From contig NZ_AUGC01000017.1 of assembly GCF_000426825.1 (NCBI RefSeq), positions 1 through 53,495 of the forward strand: a stretch of DNA of 53,495 bases, read 5' to 3'. A program made the position numbers and the translations under genes. This document shows positions 45,139 to 53,016 of the stretch, piece after piece; within the stretch, counting starts at the first letter, position 1, and each line of letters starts with the position of its first letter. Source of the stretch: Thermonema rossianum DSM 10300 (GTDB taxonomy: Bacteria > Bacteroidota > Bacteroidia > Cytophagales > Thermonemataceae). Below the pieces are notes generated by a model. That model saw only the letters and a program-made list of their open reading frames with translations. It searched no databases and was not told the DNA's origin.

Positions 45139-46812
45139 ATGGAACAGTTCATCGTTTCGGCTCGAAAATACCGCCCTGCTACCTTCGACAGCGTCGTAGG
45201 GCAGCAGCATATTACAACCACCCTTAAAAACGCTATCCGTACCGGGCAGATAGCGCAGGCATATCTTTTTTGTGGACCGCGGGGCGTGGGTAAAACCACT
45301 TGCGCGCGTATCCTGGCAAAAACCGTCAATTGCGAAAACCTGACGCCCGACATAGAGGCCTGTGGCACCTGCAATGCCTGCATGAGCTTTCAAAAAAATG
45401 CATCCTTCAATGTGCATGAGCTCGATGCCGCTTCCAACAACTCGGTAGAAGACATCCGTTACCTGGTCGATCAGGTGCGCTATCCGCCCCAACATGGCCG
45501 CTACAAAGTGTACATCATCGATGAGGTGCATATGCTTTCCAATGCGGCATTCAATGCCTTCTTGAAAACACTTGAAGAGCCCCCGCCTTATGCAATCTTT
45601 ATCTTGGCAACTACCGAGAAGCACAAGATCATACCTACGATTTTGTCGCGTTGCCAGGTATATGACTTCAACCGCATTCAAGTAAGCGATATGGTGCGCC
45701 ATTTGCAGCGCATTGCTGAAAAGGAAGGGGTTCAGGCAGAAGAAGCGGCTTTGCACCTGATTGCACAGAAGGCAGACGGCGGCTTGCGTGATGCCTTGTC
45801 CATGTTCGATTTGCTGGTTACTTTTTCCACTGACCGGAAACTGACCTATGCCGGTGCTTTGGAGCACCTGCATATCCTTGACTACGATTATTACTTCCGT
45901 GTGGTGGATATGCTCTTCAACCGGCAAACGACCGAAGCATTGCTCGTTCTGGATGAAATATTGCGTAAAGGTTTCGACGCACAGTTATTTGTAGTGGGCT
46001 TGGAAGAGCACCTGCGCAACTTGTTGATGAGCCGCGAACAGGCTACGCTTTCGCTATTGGAGGTGCCCGAAACCGCCAAGTTGCGTTTTCAAGAACAAGC
46101 CCAACGCCTGTCACCTTCATGGATAATGACGGCGCTCAATCTGGCTCATAAGTTTGAATTGGAATTCCGTTCGGTGAAAAATGCCCGTGTACACACGGAG
46201 CTCTTGTTGCTTAAGCTGGCGCATCTGCAAGATGCCATAGAGCTTGCCAAGCGGCCGGTGGTCGTGGAGGAAAAAAAAAATGAACTGAATGAAGCAGACC
46301 CGGCACGGCGCCCTGCTGTGCCCCGCAAGGTGCGCACCACCCCCAAACTGGACGAGATTCAGAAAGAGAAGAAAATGGCAGACGAGCCGGCCGGGAGCGG
46401 CAAAGAAGTGCCGGCTGCCACACCGGCAAGCCCCCTGACGGTAGAAGAACCCGCCGTTTCGTTGCAGGAGGCATGGCAACAGCTCGCGCAGGAGCACAAA
46501 GACGATGCTCAACTGCACTATTTGCTTTCGAAACCTTATGAAGTGCGGCAAAACACCATCTGCCTGTCTGTGGAAAGCCGTGCATTGCTTCACCTGACAG
46601 AAGAGTATAAACCACTTTGGCGCAAGCGTCTGCTTGAACTCACCGGCCAATCCTACGATATTGAAGCCAAGATAGAGATCAAAGACAGCGCATCTGATGA
46701 TGCTGCCACGCTTTATTCTACCAAAGACAAACTGCGCTACTTAGCCAAAGAGTACCCGCATCTGAAAAAAATATGGGAGCATTTACAGCTAACCCCCAAG
46801 TCACCTATTTGA
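45139..46812 (+). CDS. dnaX: DNA polymerase III subunits gamma and tau
   Basis: A 557-residue clamp-loader ATPase. Walker A is Gly-Pro-Arg-Gly-Val-Gly-Lys-Thr-Thr (about 46-54), with a zinc cluster of Cys-Gly-Thr-Cys-Asn-Ala-Cys type, Walker B Ile-Ile-Asp-Glu-Val-His, and sensor Ser-Arg-Cys. Domains I-III end near residue 375, followed by a charged linker, then a tau-type C-terminal region to 557. The linker contains ten adenines (46271-46280), discussed separately: slippage there would give a gamma-like form of about 381 residues. The gene starts nine bases after the TPR kinase and is probably co-transcribed with it. Confidence 0.95.
   Translation: MEQFIVSARKYRPATFDSVVGQQHITTTLKNAIRTGQIAQAYLFCGPRGVGKTTCARILAKTVNCENLTPDIEACGTCNACMSFQKNASFNVHELDAASNNSVEDIRYLVDQVRYPPQHGRYKVYIIDEVHMLSNAAFNAFLKTLEEPPPYAIFILATTEKHKIIPTILSRCQVYDFNRIQVSDMVRHLQRIAEKEGVQAEEAALHLIAQKADGGLRDALSMFDLLVTFSTDRKLTYAGALEHLHILDYDYYFRVVDMLFNRQTTEALLVLDEILRKGFDAQLFVVGLEEHLRNLLMSREQATLSLLEVPETAKLRFQEQAQRLSPSWIMTALNLAHKFELEFRSVKNARVHTELLLLKLAHLQDAIELAKRPVVVEEKKNELNEADPARRPAVPRKVRTTPKLDEIQKEKKMADEPAGSGKEVPAATPASPLTVEEPAVSLQEAWQQLAQEHKDDAQLHYLLSKPYEVRQNTICLSVESRALLHLTEEYKPLWRKRLLELTGQSYDIEAKIEIKDSASDDAATLYSTKDKLRYLAKEYPHLKKIWEHLQLTPKSPI
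46266..46317 (+). promoter_or_regulatory. Candidate programmed slippage site in dnaX
   Basis: GGAGG (46266-46270) is followed by ten A (46271-46280) and then TGA in the -1 frame. Zero frame reads Glu-Glu-Lys-Lys-Asn-Glu. A -1 shift or one extra A in the transcript reads Lys then TGA at 46281-46283; loss of one A reads Met-Asn then TGA at 46286-46288. A weak stem (AGCAG 46293-46297 with CTGCT 46313-46317, inner GGC/GCC) starts 12 bases downstream. Homopolymer slippage making gamma is known for dnaX of Thermus, and ribosomal -1 shifting for E. coli. Function here is inferred from layout. Confidence 0.6.
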
Positions 46813-46883
46813 GATAGTTGCAAAATCTTTAATTTTACTGCTGTTCTTTATTTGTTTCAAAAACACTTAAAAAGAAAAGAATT

Positions 46884-48086
46884 ATGCCCGGAACTGAATT
46901 ATTCGGCGCCGAAGAGCGCAAAGAAGTACAAGACGTACTCGATACAGGCATTCTCTTTCGCTATAATTTCGATGCACAGCGAAAAGGCCACTGGAAAGCC
47001 AAAGAATTTGAACAAGCACTGGCGCAGTATCATGGAGTGCGCTTTGCGCATGCCTGCAGCAGCGGTTCTACTGCCGACGCCATTGCCCTGGCAGCCTGTG
47101 GCATTGGCATCGGCGATGAGGTGATTGTGCCGCCCTTTACTTATGTGGCAGTGATAGAGGCCGTATTGTTGGCCGGCGCCGTGCCCGTCTTTGCCGAAAT
47201 AGACGAAACACTCTGCCTTTCGCCCGAAGGCATAGAAAAAGTCATCACGCCTAAGACCAAAGCCGTCATGCTGGTGCACATGTGTGGCAGCATGGCACGC
47301 CTCGATGAAATCATGGAAGTATGCAAGAAGCATAACTTGATTTTGATTGAGGACACGGCACAAGCCTTGGGCGGTAGCTACAAAGGCAAGCCCTTGGGTA
47401 CTTTTGGCAAATGCGGTACTTTCTCTTTCGACTTCTTTAAAATCATCACTTGTGGCGAAGGCGGGGCGCTCATTACCGACGACGAGCAAATCTATGAGCG
47501 TGCGCACCAATTCTCCGACCACGGGCACGACCACATAGGCGACAACCGCGGCATGGAAGGGCACCCCATTATTGGCTTTAATTATCGTATTGGCGAAATC
47601 AATGCTGCCATCGGCTTGGCACAGTTCCGCAAGATGCCCTATATCCTGGAGCGTCAGCGTGCCAACAAAAAGGCATTGAAAGAAAGCCTTGCAAAATTCC
47701 CGGAAGTCACTTTCCGTCATATCCCTGACGAAGCCGGCGATGCCGCTACTTTCATGGATTTCTTCTTGCCCGATGAGGCTACTGCGCGTGCCGTGGTGGC
47801 TGCTTTGCGCAAAGAGGGTGTGGAAGGTGTGCAGTATTGGTATGATAACCATTTCCACTATATCAAAAACTGGGAGCACATTCGCGAAATGAAAGCCCCG
47901 GCCAAGTTATATGTGCACACCATCACCCCGCCACAAGATTACGCAAGCCTGCAGTTACCGCAGTCCGATGCCGTAATGAGCCGTTTGATTTCCATCGTGG
48001 TACGCATCACCTGGACCGAAGACGAACTGGCACAGTTGAAAGCCAAGATAGAAAAAGCCCTTAGCAGCGTTCTGGCTACTGCATAG
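46884..48086 (+). CDS. kdnA: DegT/DnrJ/EryC1/StrS aminotransferase, KdnA-like
   Basis: A 400-residue PLP-dependent sugar aminotransferase. Lys186 in Phe-Phe-Lys-Ile-Ile-Thr-Cys-Gly-Glu-Gly-Gly is the PLP lysine. Its start (Met-Pro-Gly-Thr-Glu-Leu-Phe-Gly) and the segments Asp-Glu-Thr-Leu-Cys-Leu-Ser-Pro-Glu-Gly-Ile and Val-His-Met-Cys-Gly-Ser-Met-Ala match what I recall of KdnA, the enzyme that makes 8-amino-8-deoxy-Kdo for lipopolysaccharide in Shewanella. KdnA needs the oxidase-like KdnB, which is not in this window. An alternative is another nucleotide-sugar aminotransferase of the same superfamily. It is separated from dnaX by 71 bases and ends at a clear terminator. Confidence 0.72.
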   Translation: MPGTELFGAEERKEVQDVLDTGILFRYNFDAQRKGHWKAKEFEQALAQYHGVRFAHACSSGSTADAIALAACGIGIGDEVIVPPFTYVAVIEAVLLAGAVPVFAEIDETLCLSPEGIEKVITPKTKAVMLVHMCGSMARLDEIMEVCKKHNLILIEDTAQALGGSYKGKPLGTFGKCGTFSFDFFKIITCGEGGALITDDEQIYERAHQFSDHGHDHIGDNRGMEGHPIIGFNYRIGEINAAIGLAQFRKMPYILERQRANKKALKESLAKFPEVTFRHIPDEAGDAATFMDFFLPDEATARAVVAALRKEGVEGVQYWYDNHFHYIKNWEHIREMKAPAKLYVHTITPPQDYASLQLPQSDAVMSRLISIVVRITWTEDELAQLKAKIEKALSSVLATA

Positions 48087-48115
48087 AGGCTGCCATTGCG
48101 ATAGCATATTGTTTG

Positions 48116-48154
48116 AACCTGCGGGATGCTGAAAAATCCCCCCGCAGGTTTTTT
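48116..48154 (+). terminator. Rho-independent terminator after kdnA-like gene
   Basis: A perfect 10-bp stem (48116-48125 with 48141-48150), 15-base loop, and TTTT at 48151-48154, 30 bases after the stop. Confidence 0.8.
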
Positions 48155-48188
48155 CTTTGGAGTCCGGTCACATGCCGGGAGAAGACTT

Positions 48189-49097
48189 TTATCCGCGGTG
48201 AATCAACACCACGCCCCCTACGATAGAGCACATGCCTATGAGATGCATCCATCCGATATTTTCACCATCGGCAATGCCCCAAAAAAGGGCTACTATGGGA
48301 ATGAGATAAGTAACCGAGCTGGCAAAAACAGGCGAAGCCCGTTGTATGAGCGTATTAAACAGAATCAAGGCGATGGCTGTGCTCATGGTGCCCAAAAGAA
48401 ACAGGTAGAAGAATGCCTGCCAAGTGTTACTATCACCGGTTTGCAGCATGCCGGGCACGCCGGTAAACCAAAAAAGAGTCAAAGCAAAAGGCGCAATGCA
48501 AAGCAACGACAGAGTAGATACATGCAGCGGCTTCATGTGGTGTAAGTACCGCTTGATGAGGTTGCCGTTGATGCCGTAGCAGAGTGTAGCCACCACGATG
48601 GGCAGGGCATAGGCGTCAATGCTGACACGTCCTCCCGAGCGGCTCAACAAAAGAAAGACCGAGCCCAGCAAGCCGACAATGACCCCCGCCAGTTTATAGC
48701 GGCTTACTGCTTGACTCTTGAGGATAAAAAGCCCTGCAATGAAGGTGAATACCGGAGTAAGAGCATTAAGGATGCCGGCAGTAGAACTGCTGACGTGAGT
48801 TTGTGCATAGCCGAAAAGGAAGGCGGGTATGAATACGCCCAGCAAGCCCGACAAAAATAACATAGCCCAAGGCACATGACGCAGGCGGCGCAAATGATAA
48901 AGTGCCGGCACACATAACACACTAAAAGCCGAACTGACGCGTATGGCAGCCAGCTGTACGGGAGAAAAGACACTTAGACCTTTCTTCATGAGAATAAAAG
49001 AGCTGCCCCAAATGAGTGCCAGGGCTAAAAGCAGCAACCACGAAACCCAACCGGTCTCTTGCTTAGGAGGCACTGTTTTCAAAAGGTGCTTGTTCAT
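48189..49097 (-). CDS. EamA/DMT-superfamily transporter
   Basis: A 302-residue inner membrane protein with ten predicted helices in two EamA repeats. The first repeat begins Ala-Leu-Ile-Trp-Gly-Ser-Ser-Phe and has Pro-Val-Gln-Leu-Ala-Ala-Ile-Arg. The second has Pro-Ile-Val-Val-Ala-Thr-Leu-Cys-Tyr-Gly and ends in Gly-Gly-Val-Val-Leu-Ile. Family members export amino acids, nucleosides or other metabolites; the substrate here is unknown. Its start overlaps the end of dusB by 35 bases, so the two are probably co-transcribed. Confidence 0.88.
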   Translation of the reverse strand: MNKHLLKTVPPKQETGWVSWLLLLALALIWGSSFILMKKGLSVFSPVQLAAIRVSSAFSVLCVPALYHLRRLRHVPWAMLFLSGLLGVFIPAFLFGYAQTHVSSSTAGILNALTPVFTFIAGLFILKSQAVSRYKLAGVIVGLLGSVFLLLSRSGGRVSIDAYALPIVVATLCYGINGNLIKRYLHHMKPLHVSTLSLLCIAPFALTLFWFTGVPGMLQTGDSNTWQAFFYLFLLGTMSTAIALILFNTLIQRASPVFASSVTYLIPIVALFWGIADGENIGWMHLIGMCSIVGGVVLIHRG

Positions 49098-50085
49098 GCG
49101 TGTAGAAATGTTCTATTTCAGCCAAAATATCTTCTACTTCTGCCAGCGAGCCGGCTTCTACTAAACGCGTGCGGAACGGTTTAAAGTGTGAAAACCCCTT
49201 GAAATAATTGGTGTAGTGCCGGCGCATCTCAAAAATAGCCTTACGTTCGCCTTTCCACTCTACGGCAAACCGAAGATGTTTGAGGCAGACACGCAAGCGC
49301 TCGTCGAGTGTGGGTGGGGGCAATAGCTCGCCGGTCTGAAAGTAATGCTTGATTTCGCGGAAAATCCAGGGGTAGCCTATGGCTGCCCGCCCAATCATGA
49401 TGCCGTCCACGCCGTATTTTTGCCGGTATTCCAGCGCTTTTTGGGGAGAGTCTATGTCGCCATTGCCAAAGATAGGAATCTCTATGTCAGGGTGTGCTTT
49501 CACTTGGGCGATAGGTTCCCAGTTGGCTTCCCCTTTGTACATTTGCACGCGCGTGCGCCCGTGAATGGTCAATGCTTTGATGCCTGCATCTTGCAGGCGA
49601 AGTGCCACTTCCACAATACGTATCGACTTTTCATCCCATCCCAGGCGGGTTTTTACCGTTACAGGCAGCTGCACCTGCTTGACTATCTCGGCGGTCATGC
49701 GTTGCATTTTGTCAATATCTTGCAGCAAGCCGGCACCGGCGCCCTTGCAAGCCACCTTTTTTACCGGGCAACCATAGTTGATATCCAGTATTTCGGGTTG
49801 GGCTGCTTCCACTATGCGGGCCGCTTCGCGCATGGGCTCTATTTCCGAACCAAATATCTGTACGCCTATGGGGCGCTCATAATCATAAATATCGAGCTTT
49901 TGCACGGCTTTGTCGGCATGGCGAATCAAACCGTCGGCCGGAATGAATTCCGTATAAACCAGGTCGGCACCTTGCTCTTTACACACTGCCCGAAAAGGCG
50001 GGTCGCTCACGTCTTCCATGGGCGCCAGCAGCAGGGGGAAGTCTTCCAACTCTACCGAACCGATGCGTACCGGATGTTTTTGCAT
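49063..50085 (-). CDS. dusB: tRNA-dihydrouridine synthase
   Basis: A 340-residue FMN enzyme that reduces uridines in the tRNA D-loop. The ATG at 50085 gives Met-Gln-Lys-His-Pro-Val-Arg-Ile-Gly; an upstream in-frame extension crosses the divergent promoter region. Motifs are Leu-Ala-Pro-Met-Glu-Asp-Val-Ser, catalytic Cys106 in Asn-Tyr-Gly-Cys-Pro-Val-Lys-Lys, His-Gly-Arg-Thr-Arg, Gly-Asn-Gly-Asp-Ile and Gly-Arg-Ala-Ala-Ile-Gly. The pattern fits DusB best. On the minus strand a perfect -7 box, TAAATTTG, lies at 50127-50134. It is divergent from the CPBP protease gene, with 58 bases between starts. Confidence 0.93.
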   Translation of the reverse strand: MQKHPVRIGSVELEDFPLLLAPMEDVSDPPFRAVCKEQGADLVYTEFIPADGLIRHADKAVQKLDIYDYERPIGVQIFGSEIEPMREAARIVEAAQPEILDINYGCPVKKVACKGAGAGLLQDIDKMQRMTAEIVKQVQLPVTVKTRLGWDEKSIRIVEVALRLQDAGIKALTIHGRTRVQMYKGEANWEPIAQVKAHPDIEIPIFGNGDIDSPQKALEYRQKYGVDGIMIGRAAIGYPWIFREIKHYFQTGELLPPPTLDERLRVCLKHLRFAVEWKGERKAIFEMRRHYTNYFKGFSHFKPFRTRLVEAGSLAEVEDILAEIEHFYTHEQAPFENSAS

Positions 50086-50088
50086 AAC

Positions 50089-50120
50089 TTTGTGCCTTAA
50101 AAATGAAATGTGTTTATTTG
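50089..50120 (+). promoter_or_regulatory. Putative promoter of the CPBP protease gene
   Basis: TTTG at 50089-50092 and TTTATTTG at 50113-50120 are spaced 20 bases apart. The -7 box matches at seven of eight positions. It overlaps the divergent dusB promoter region. Confidence 0.45.
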
Positions 50121-50143
50121 AGAACGCAAATTTACTGTAAAAT

Positions 50144-51085
50144 ATGCAATTAGCTGAACCTTTACCTTTTCGCACTGCCACTTGGCAAAGCCTGCTTTCT
50201 TTGATTTTATTGGTATTTGCCTGCATGGTGTTGTCGCAGTTTATCGCTTTTTTTATTCTAAAAGTAGCTTACGGGCTTCCTTTGGAAGAGCTGGAGTATA
50301 TGGTTTCGGCACCGGCGCAATGGGGCAATGCCCATCAGGCCCGTTCTGCCTTGCTTTTTTTGCAAATCATGACAGCCGCGGGCGGCTTCTTCGGCGGTAG
50401 TTTCCTGTATTGGTATGGCGTAGAGCGCTTGCAACGCAAACATTGGTGTGCAGACGATGCAGCCAATCAAAGCATGCACTGGGCGCTGGTAGCACTGCTG
50501 CTTATTGTATTGCTGCCCACCATTTCTTTTTTGGAATATTGGAACCACCGCTTGCCAATGGGCGAGTGGGCTGTGCAGAAAGAACAGGAGTTGGCGGCAC
50601 TTACCAAGTTGCTGGTAGGCTTCGAAGGACCCGGGCAATCGCTCATGGGCTTTTTAGCCATTGTGTTATTACCCGCGGTGGGTGAGGAATTACTTTTTCG
50701 AGGGGTTTTGCAAAATCGTTTGCTGGCGTGGTTACGCAACCCGCATGTGGCTATCTGGACTGCCGCTTTTGTTTTTTCCGTAGTGCATTTTCAGTTTTTA
50801 GGTTTGCTGCCCCGTTGGATTTTGGGGGCTTTGCTGGGCTATATTTACTACTGGTCCGGCAACCTGCTCTTGGCCATGTGGGGGCACTTTGTCAACAACG
50901 GCGTGGCTTTGTTGCTTATGCGCTTTCAACAGCGTTTTTTTCCGGAGTTGGCGCCCGATGCTGTGCAGCATGTACATTGGGGCGTGCTGCTGCTTTCCTT
51001 GGTTGCCACCGGCGTAACGCTTTACTGGTTTGTGGCTGTCACCTTGCCTTTGCGCGAAAAGAGAACAAGCAAAAGGGATTTTTAA
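50144..51085 (+). CDS. CPBP-family intramembrane metalloprotease
   Basis: A 313-residue multi-pass membrane protein. The CPBP/CAAX-protease core is at 175-255: Glu181-Glu182-Leu-Leu-Phe-Arg186-Gly, His215 in Val-Val-His-Phe, and His248 with Asn251-Asn252 in His-Phe-Val-Asn-Asn. These are the metal-binding and catalytic positions. About seven helices are visible. In eukaryotes this fold trims prenylated proteins; bacterial members act in bacteriocin immunity or unknown membrane proteolysis. The gene stands alone between dusB and gcvH. Confidence 0.87.
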   Translation: MQLAEPLPFRTATWQSLLSLILLVFACMVLSQFIAFFILKVAYGLPLEELEYMVSAPAQWGNAHQARSALLFLQIMTAAGGFFGGSFLYWYGVERLQRKHWCADDAANQSMHWALVALLLIVLLPTISFLEYWNHRLPMGEWAVQKEQELAALTKLLVGFEGPGQSLMGFLAIVLLPAVGEELLFRGVLQNRLLAWLRNPHVAIWTAAFVFSVVHFQFLGLLPRWILGALLGYIYYWSGNLLLAMWGHFVNNGVALLLMRFQQRFFPELAPDAVQHVHWGVLLLSLVATGVTLYWFVAVTLPLREKRTSKRDF

Positions 51086-51101
51086 AACCTTTCTGTTTGC
51101 A

Positions 51102-51109
51102 TATATTTG
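51102..51109 (+). promoter_or_regulatory. Putative -7 box upstream of gcvH
   Basis: A perfect TATATTTG box lies 39 bases before the gcvH ATG. A T-run at 51079-51083 sits at the -33 distance but is not a clear TTTG. Confidence 0.4.
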
Positions 51110-51148
51110 CCATAGACAAAAGTTTCAACGCATTAAACAATAACCATC

Positions 51149-51529
51149 ATGAACGTACCTAATGATTTGCGTTATTCGCGCGAACACGAATGGATTCGCC
51201 TGGAAGGTGAAGTTGCCTATGTAGGCATTACAGACTTCGCTCAAAGTGAGTTGGGCGACATCGTTTACGTAGAAGTGAACACCGTGGGCGAAACACTCGA
51301 AGCCGGGGCTGTTTTTGGCACAGTAGATGCCGTAAAAACTACTTCTGACCTTTTCCTGCCTGTCAGTGGTGAAATTCTGGAAGTCAACCCTGCTTTGGTA
51401 GATGCGCCCGAGTTGGTAAACCAAGACCCCTATGGCGAGGGATGGATAGTGAAAATCAAACCTACCAATTTGGCAGAATTGGATGAGCTGCTCGATGCAG
51501 AGGCTTATCGCGAACTGATAGGGGCCTAA
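51149..51529 (+). CDS. gcvH: Glycine cleavage system H protein
   Basis: A 126-residue lipoyl carrier that moves the aminomethyl group of glycine between GcvP, GcvT and the lipoamide dehydrogenase. It begins with the family pattern Tyr-Ser-Arg-Glu-His-Glu-Trp-Ile and has Gly-Ile-Thr-Asp-Phe-Ala-Gln. The lipoyl lysine is Lys63 in Asp-Ala-Val-Lys-Thr-Thr-Ser-Asp. The end, Tyr-Gly-Glu-Gly-Trp-Ile-Val-Lys-Ile, is typical. gcvP and gcvT are not in the window. A VanZ-like gene follows eight bases on. Confidence 0.96.
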   Translation: MNVPNDLRYSREHEWIRLEGEVAYVGITDFAQSELGDIVYVEVNTVGETLEAGAVFGTVDAVKTTSDLFLPVSGEILEVNPALVDAPELVNQDPYGEGWIVKIKPTNLAELDELLDAEAYRELIGA

Positions 51530-51537
51530 TCTAAAGC

Positions 51538-51906
51538 ATGGAGTTTGTTCGCTACAACCTTTTTGGCATTTTATGGGGGCTGCTCATTGCCTTTTTGGTG
51601 CTTTTGCCCGGGCAAGAGATGCCCCCTACAGGCGATCTTCTGCTCTTCGACAGGGTGGCACATGCTTTTGTTTTTATGGTATGGGTGTTGATGCTTATTG
51701 TGGGGTTTCGCAAGCAAACTACTTTCCTTTACTTACATTATTATGCTGAACGGGTAGCCATCGTCACAGCCATCCTGTATGGTGCTTTGTTGGAAGTATT
51801 GCAGTTTGCTTCGGTAGGGCGCACTTTCGAATGGGAAGATTTGCTGATGAATACGGTAGGGGTATTGTTGGGGTGGATGCTTTTTGTGCTAATTTACAAG
51901 CTCTGA
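51538..51906 (+). CDS. VanZ-like family membrane protein
   Basis: A 122-residue protein with about four hydrophobic segments. It has Leu-Pro-Gly-Gln-Glu in the first loop, Phe-Asp-Arg-Val-Ala-His-Ala-Phe-Val-Phe (the conserved D-x-x-x-H-x-x-x-F of VanZ-like proteins), and a late Gly-Arg-Thr-Phe-Glu-Trp-Glu-Asp-Leu-Leu-Met-Asn segment. The founding VanZ affects teicoplanin resistance; other members have no known function. It starts eight bases after gcvH and is co-transcribed with it. The next 200 bases are AT-rich and hold the tonB promoter. Confidence 0.85.
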   Translation: MEFVRYNLFGILWGLLIAFLVLLPGQEMPPTGDLLLFDRVAHAFVFMVWVLMLIVGFRKQTTFLYLHYYAERVAIVTAILYGALLEVLQFASVGRTFEWEDLLMNTVGVLLGWMLFVLIYKL

Positions 51907-51995
51907 GTGGGCTTGTTTAAAATTTGCAATCATAAAACCAATACAAATTTTTGTAATGCCTTACATGCAAAAAAGAAACTTTATTGGGGGCTTTA

Positions 51996-52025
51996 TTGCT
52001 TTAAGCTGTCTTTTTTGTATATTTG
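51996..52025 (+). promoter_or_regulatory. Putative promoter of the first tonB gene
   Basis: TTG at 51996-51998 and a perfect TATATTTG at 52018-52025 are 19 bases apart. The ATG at 52108 lies 82 bases downstream, giving an unusually long leader for this window. The leader holds no clear hairpin. Confidence 0.5.
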
Positions 52026-52107
52026 GCAGAGTATAACGTATATAATTACAAATCAATCAGAGTATTATAAGAAGTTTTACACTGTTAAAAAGTTCAAAGC
52101 AAGGGCT

Positions 52108-52881
52108 ATGGATTTAGAAAAAAGCAAACAGGAGACTCCGCGGCAAGCTCCGGAGAAAAACACAGAGGTGCCTCTGTATAAGAAGAATCCGGAAGTGGAC
52201 CCGGAGCGCTATACAGGGCTATTCTTTGCCTTGGGGCTGGTGCTTTCGCTTTCACTGGTGCTGGTAGCTTTCAAGTGGCGCACCTATGAAAAGCAAGAAA
52301 CTATTGAGCAAAAAGATATGGAGGAAGTATTTGAGGTAACCCTCGAGTACATTCCCCCTACGGTGCAGTTGCCACCCCCGCCTTCGGCTCAAATGGTAGA
52401 GCCCGAAGAGCCCGAGTTGGTGGAAGTGCCTGATGAAAAGAAGATAGAAGAAGTAGTAAAAATACAAGAGCAAGACACCCCGCCGGTGATTGCGCCGCCC
52501 GTGACTGACGGCCCTCCGGTTGCGGCACCGCCGCCCCCACAGGAACCCTCGGGACCGGTAGAATCCTTTGCGGTGGATAATAGGGAGGAGTTGAATCAGG
52601 AACTCAACAGAATTCGCACCTATGTGCAAAAGAACGTGCAGTATCCCCGCGAAGCCAAAAGGCGCAATATTCAAGGAACTGTTTTTGTCAAATTTGTACT
52701 GAAAAAAGATGGAACTATTGGCGAAGTGGAAGTGCTGCGCGGTGGTGACTTAGGCGACGGCATCTTGGCAGAGGAAGTGATACGCGTGTTGAAAGGCACC
52801 AGCGGCTGGAAACCTGCCAAGCAACGTGGGCGCCCGGTAGATGTAAAGCTGAATATGCCTATTACCTTTAGGCTAAAATAA
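52108..52881 (+). CDS. tonB: Energy transducer TonB
   Basis: A 257-residue protein that carries proton-motive energy from ExbB/ExbD to outer-membrane receptors. The ATG at 52108 is chosen because it opens a short charged cytoplasmic segment, followed by one membrane helix (about 37-55). The periplasmic linker is Pro/Glu/Val-rich (runs of Pro-Pro with acidic residues, about 75-155). The C-terminal TonB domain (about 165-257) begins Val-Gln-Tyr-Pro-Arg-Glu-Ala and includes Gly-Thr-Val-Phe-Val-Lys-Phe and Gly-Trp-Lys-Pro-Ala. A terminator follows at 52903-52929, and a second copy starts at 53017. exbB and exbD are not in the window. Confidence 0.92.
   Translation: MDLEKSKQETPRQAPEKNTEVPLYKKNPEVDPERYTGLFFALGLVLSLSLVLVAFKWRTYEKQETIEQKDMEEVFEVTLEYIPPTVQLPPPPSAQMVEPEEPELVEVPDEKKIEEVVKIQEQDTPPVIAPPVTDGPPVAAPPPPQEPSGPVESFAVDNREELNQELNRIRTYVQKNVQYPREAKRRNIQGTVFVKFVLKKDGTIGEVEVLRGGDLGDGILAEEVIRVLKGTSGWKPAKQRGRPVDVKLNMPITFRLK
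52384..52718 (+). repeat. Direct repeat, copy 1 (tonB linker and domain)
   Basis: This stretch matches 53161-53495 in register, 777 bases apart, with no gaps. By hand I count about 30 differences in about 335 bases. Similarity drops sharply just upstream of 52384. Confidence 0.85.
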
Positions 52882-52902
52882 TGTGTGCTGAAAAGACAAA
52901 CG

Positions 52903-52929
52903 AAAGCCATCCGGAAGGGTGGCTTTTTT
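52903..52929 (+). terminator. Rho-independent terminator after first tonB
   Basis: A 10-bp stem with one G-U pair (52903-52912 with 52917-52926), GGAA tetraloop, and a T-run to 52929. Confidence 0.82.
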
Positions 52930-53016
52930 GTTTTAACCAACCGGCTTAATTATAAGTTGGCTAAATATTTGTTTTTGCAGTATATAGTAGTTGTATTATG
53001 TTAAAAACAAGTAGGC

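Noticed and set aside
46271-46280. A-run in dnaX as a sequencing error that breaks the gene
   Set aside because: With ten A the frame stays open through a normal tau C-terminal region, so the count seen is consistent with a functional gene.
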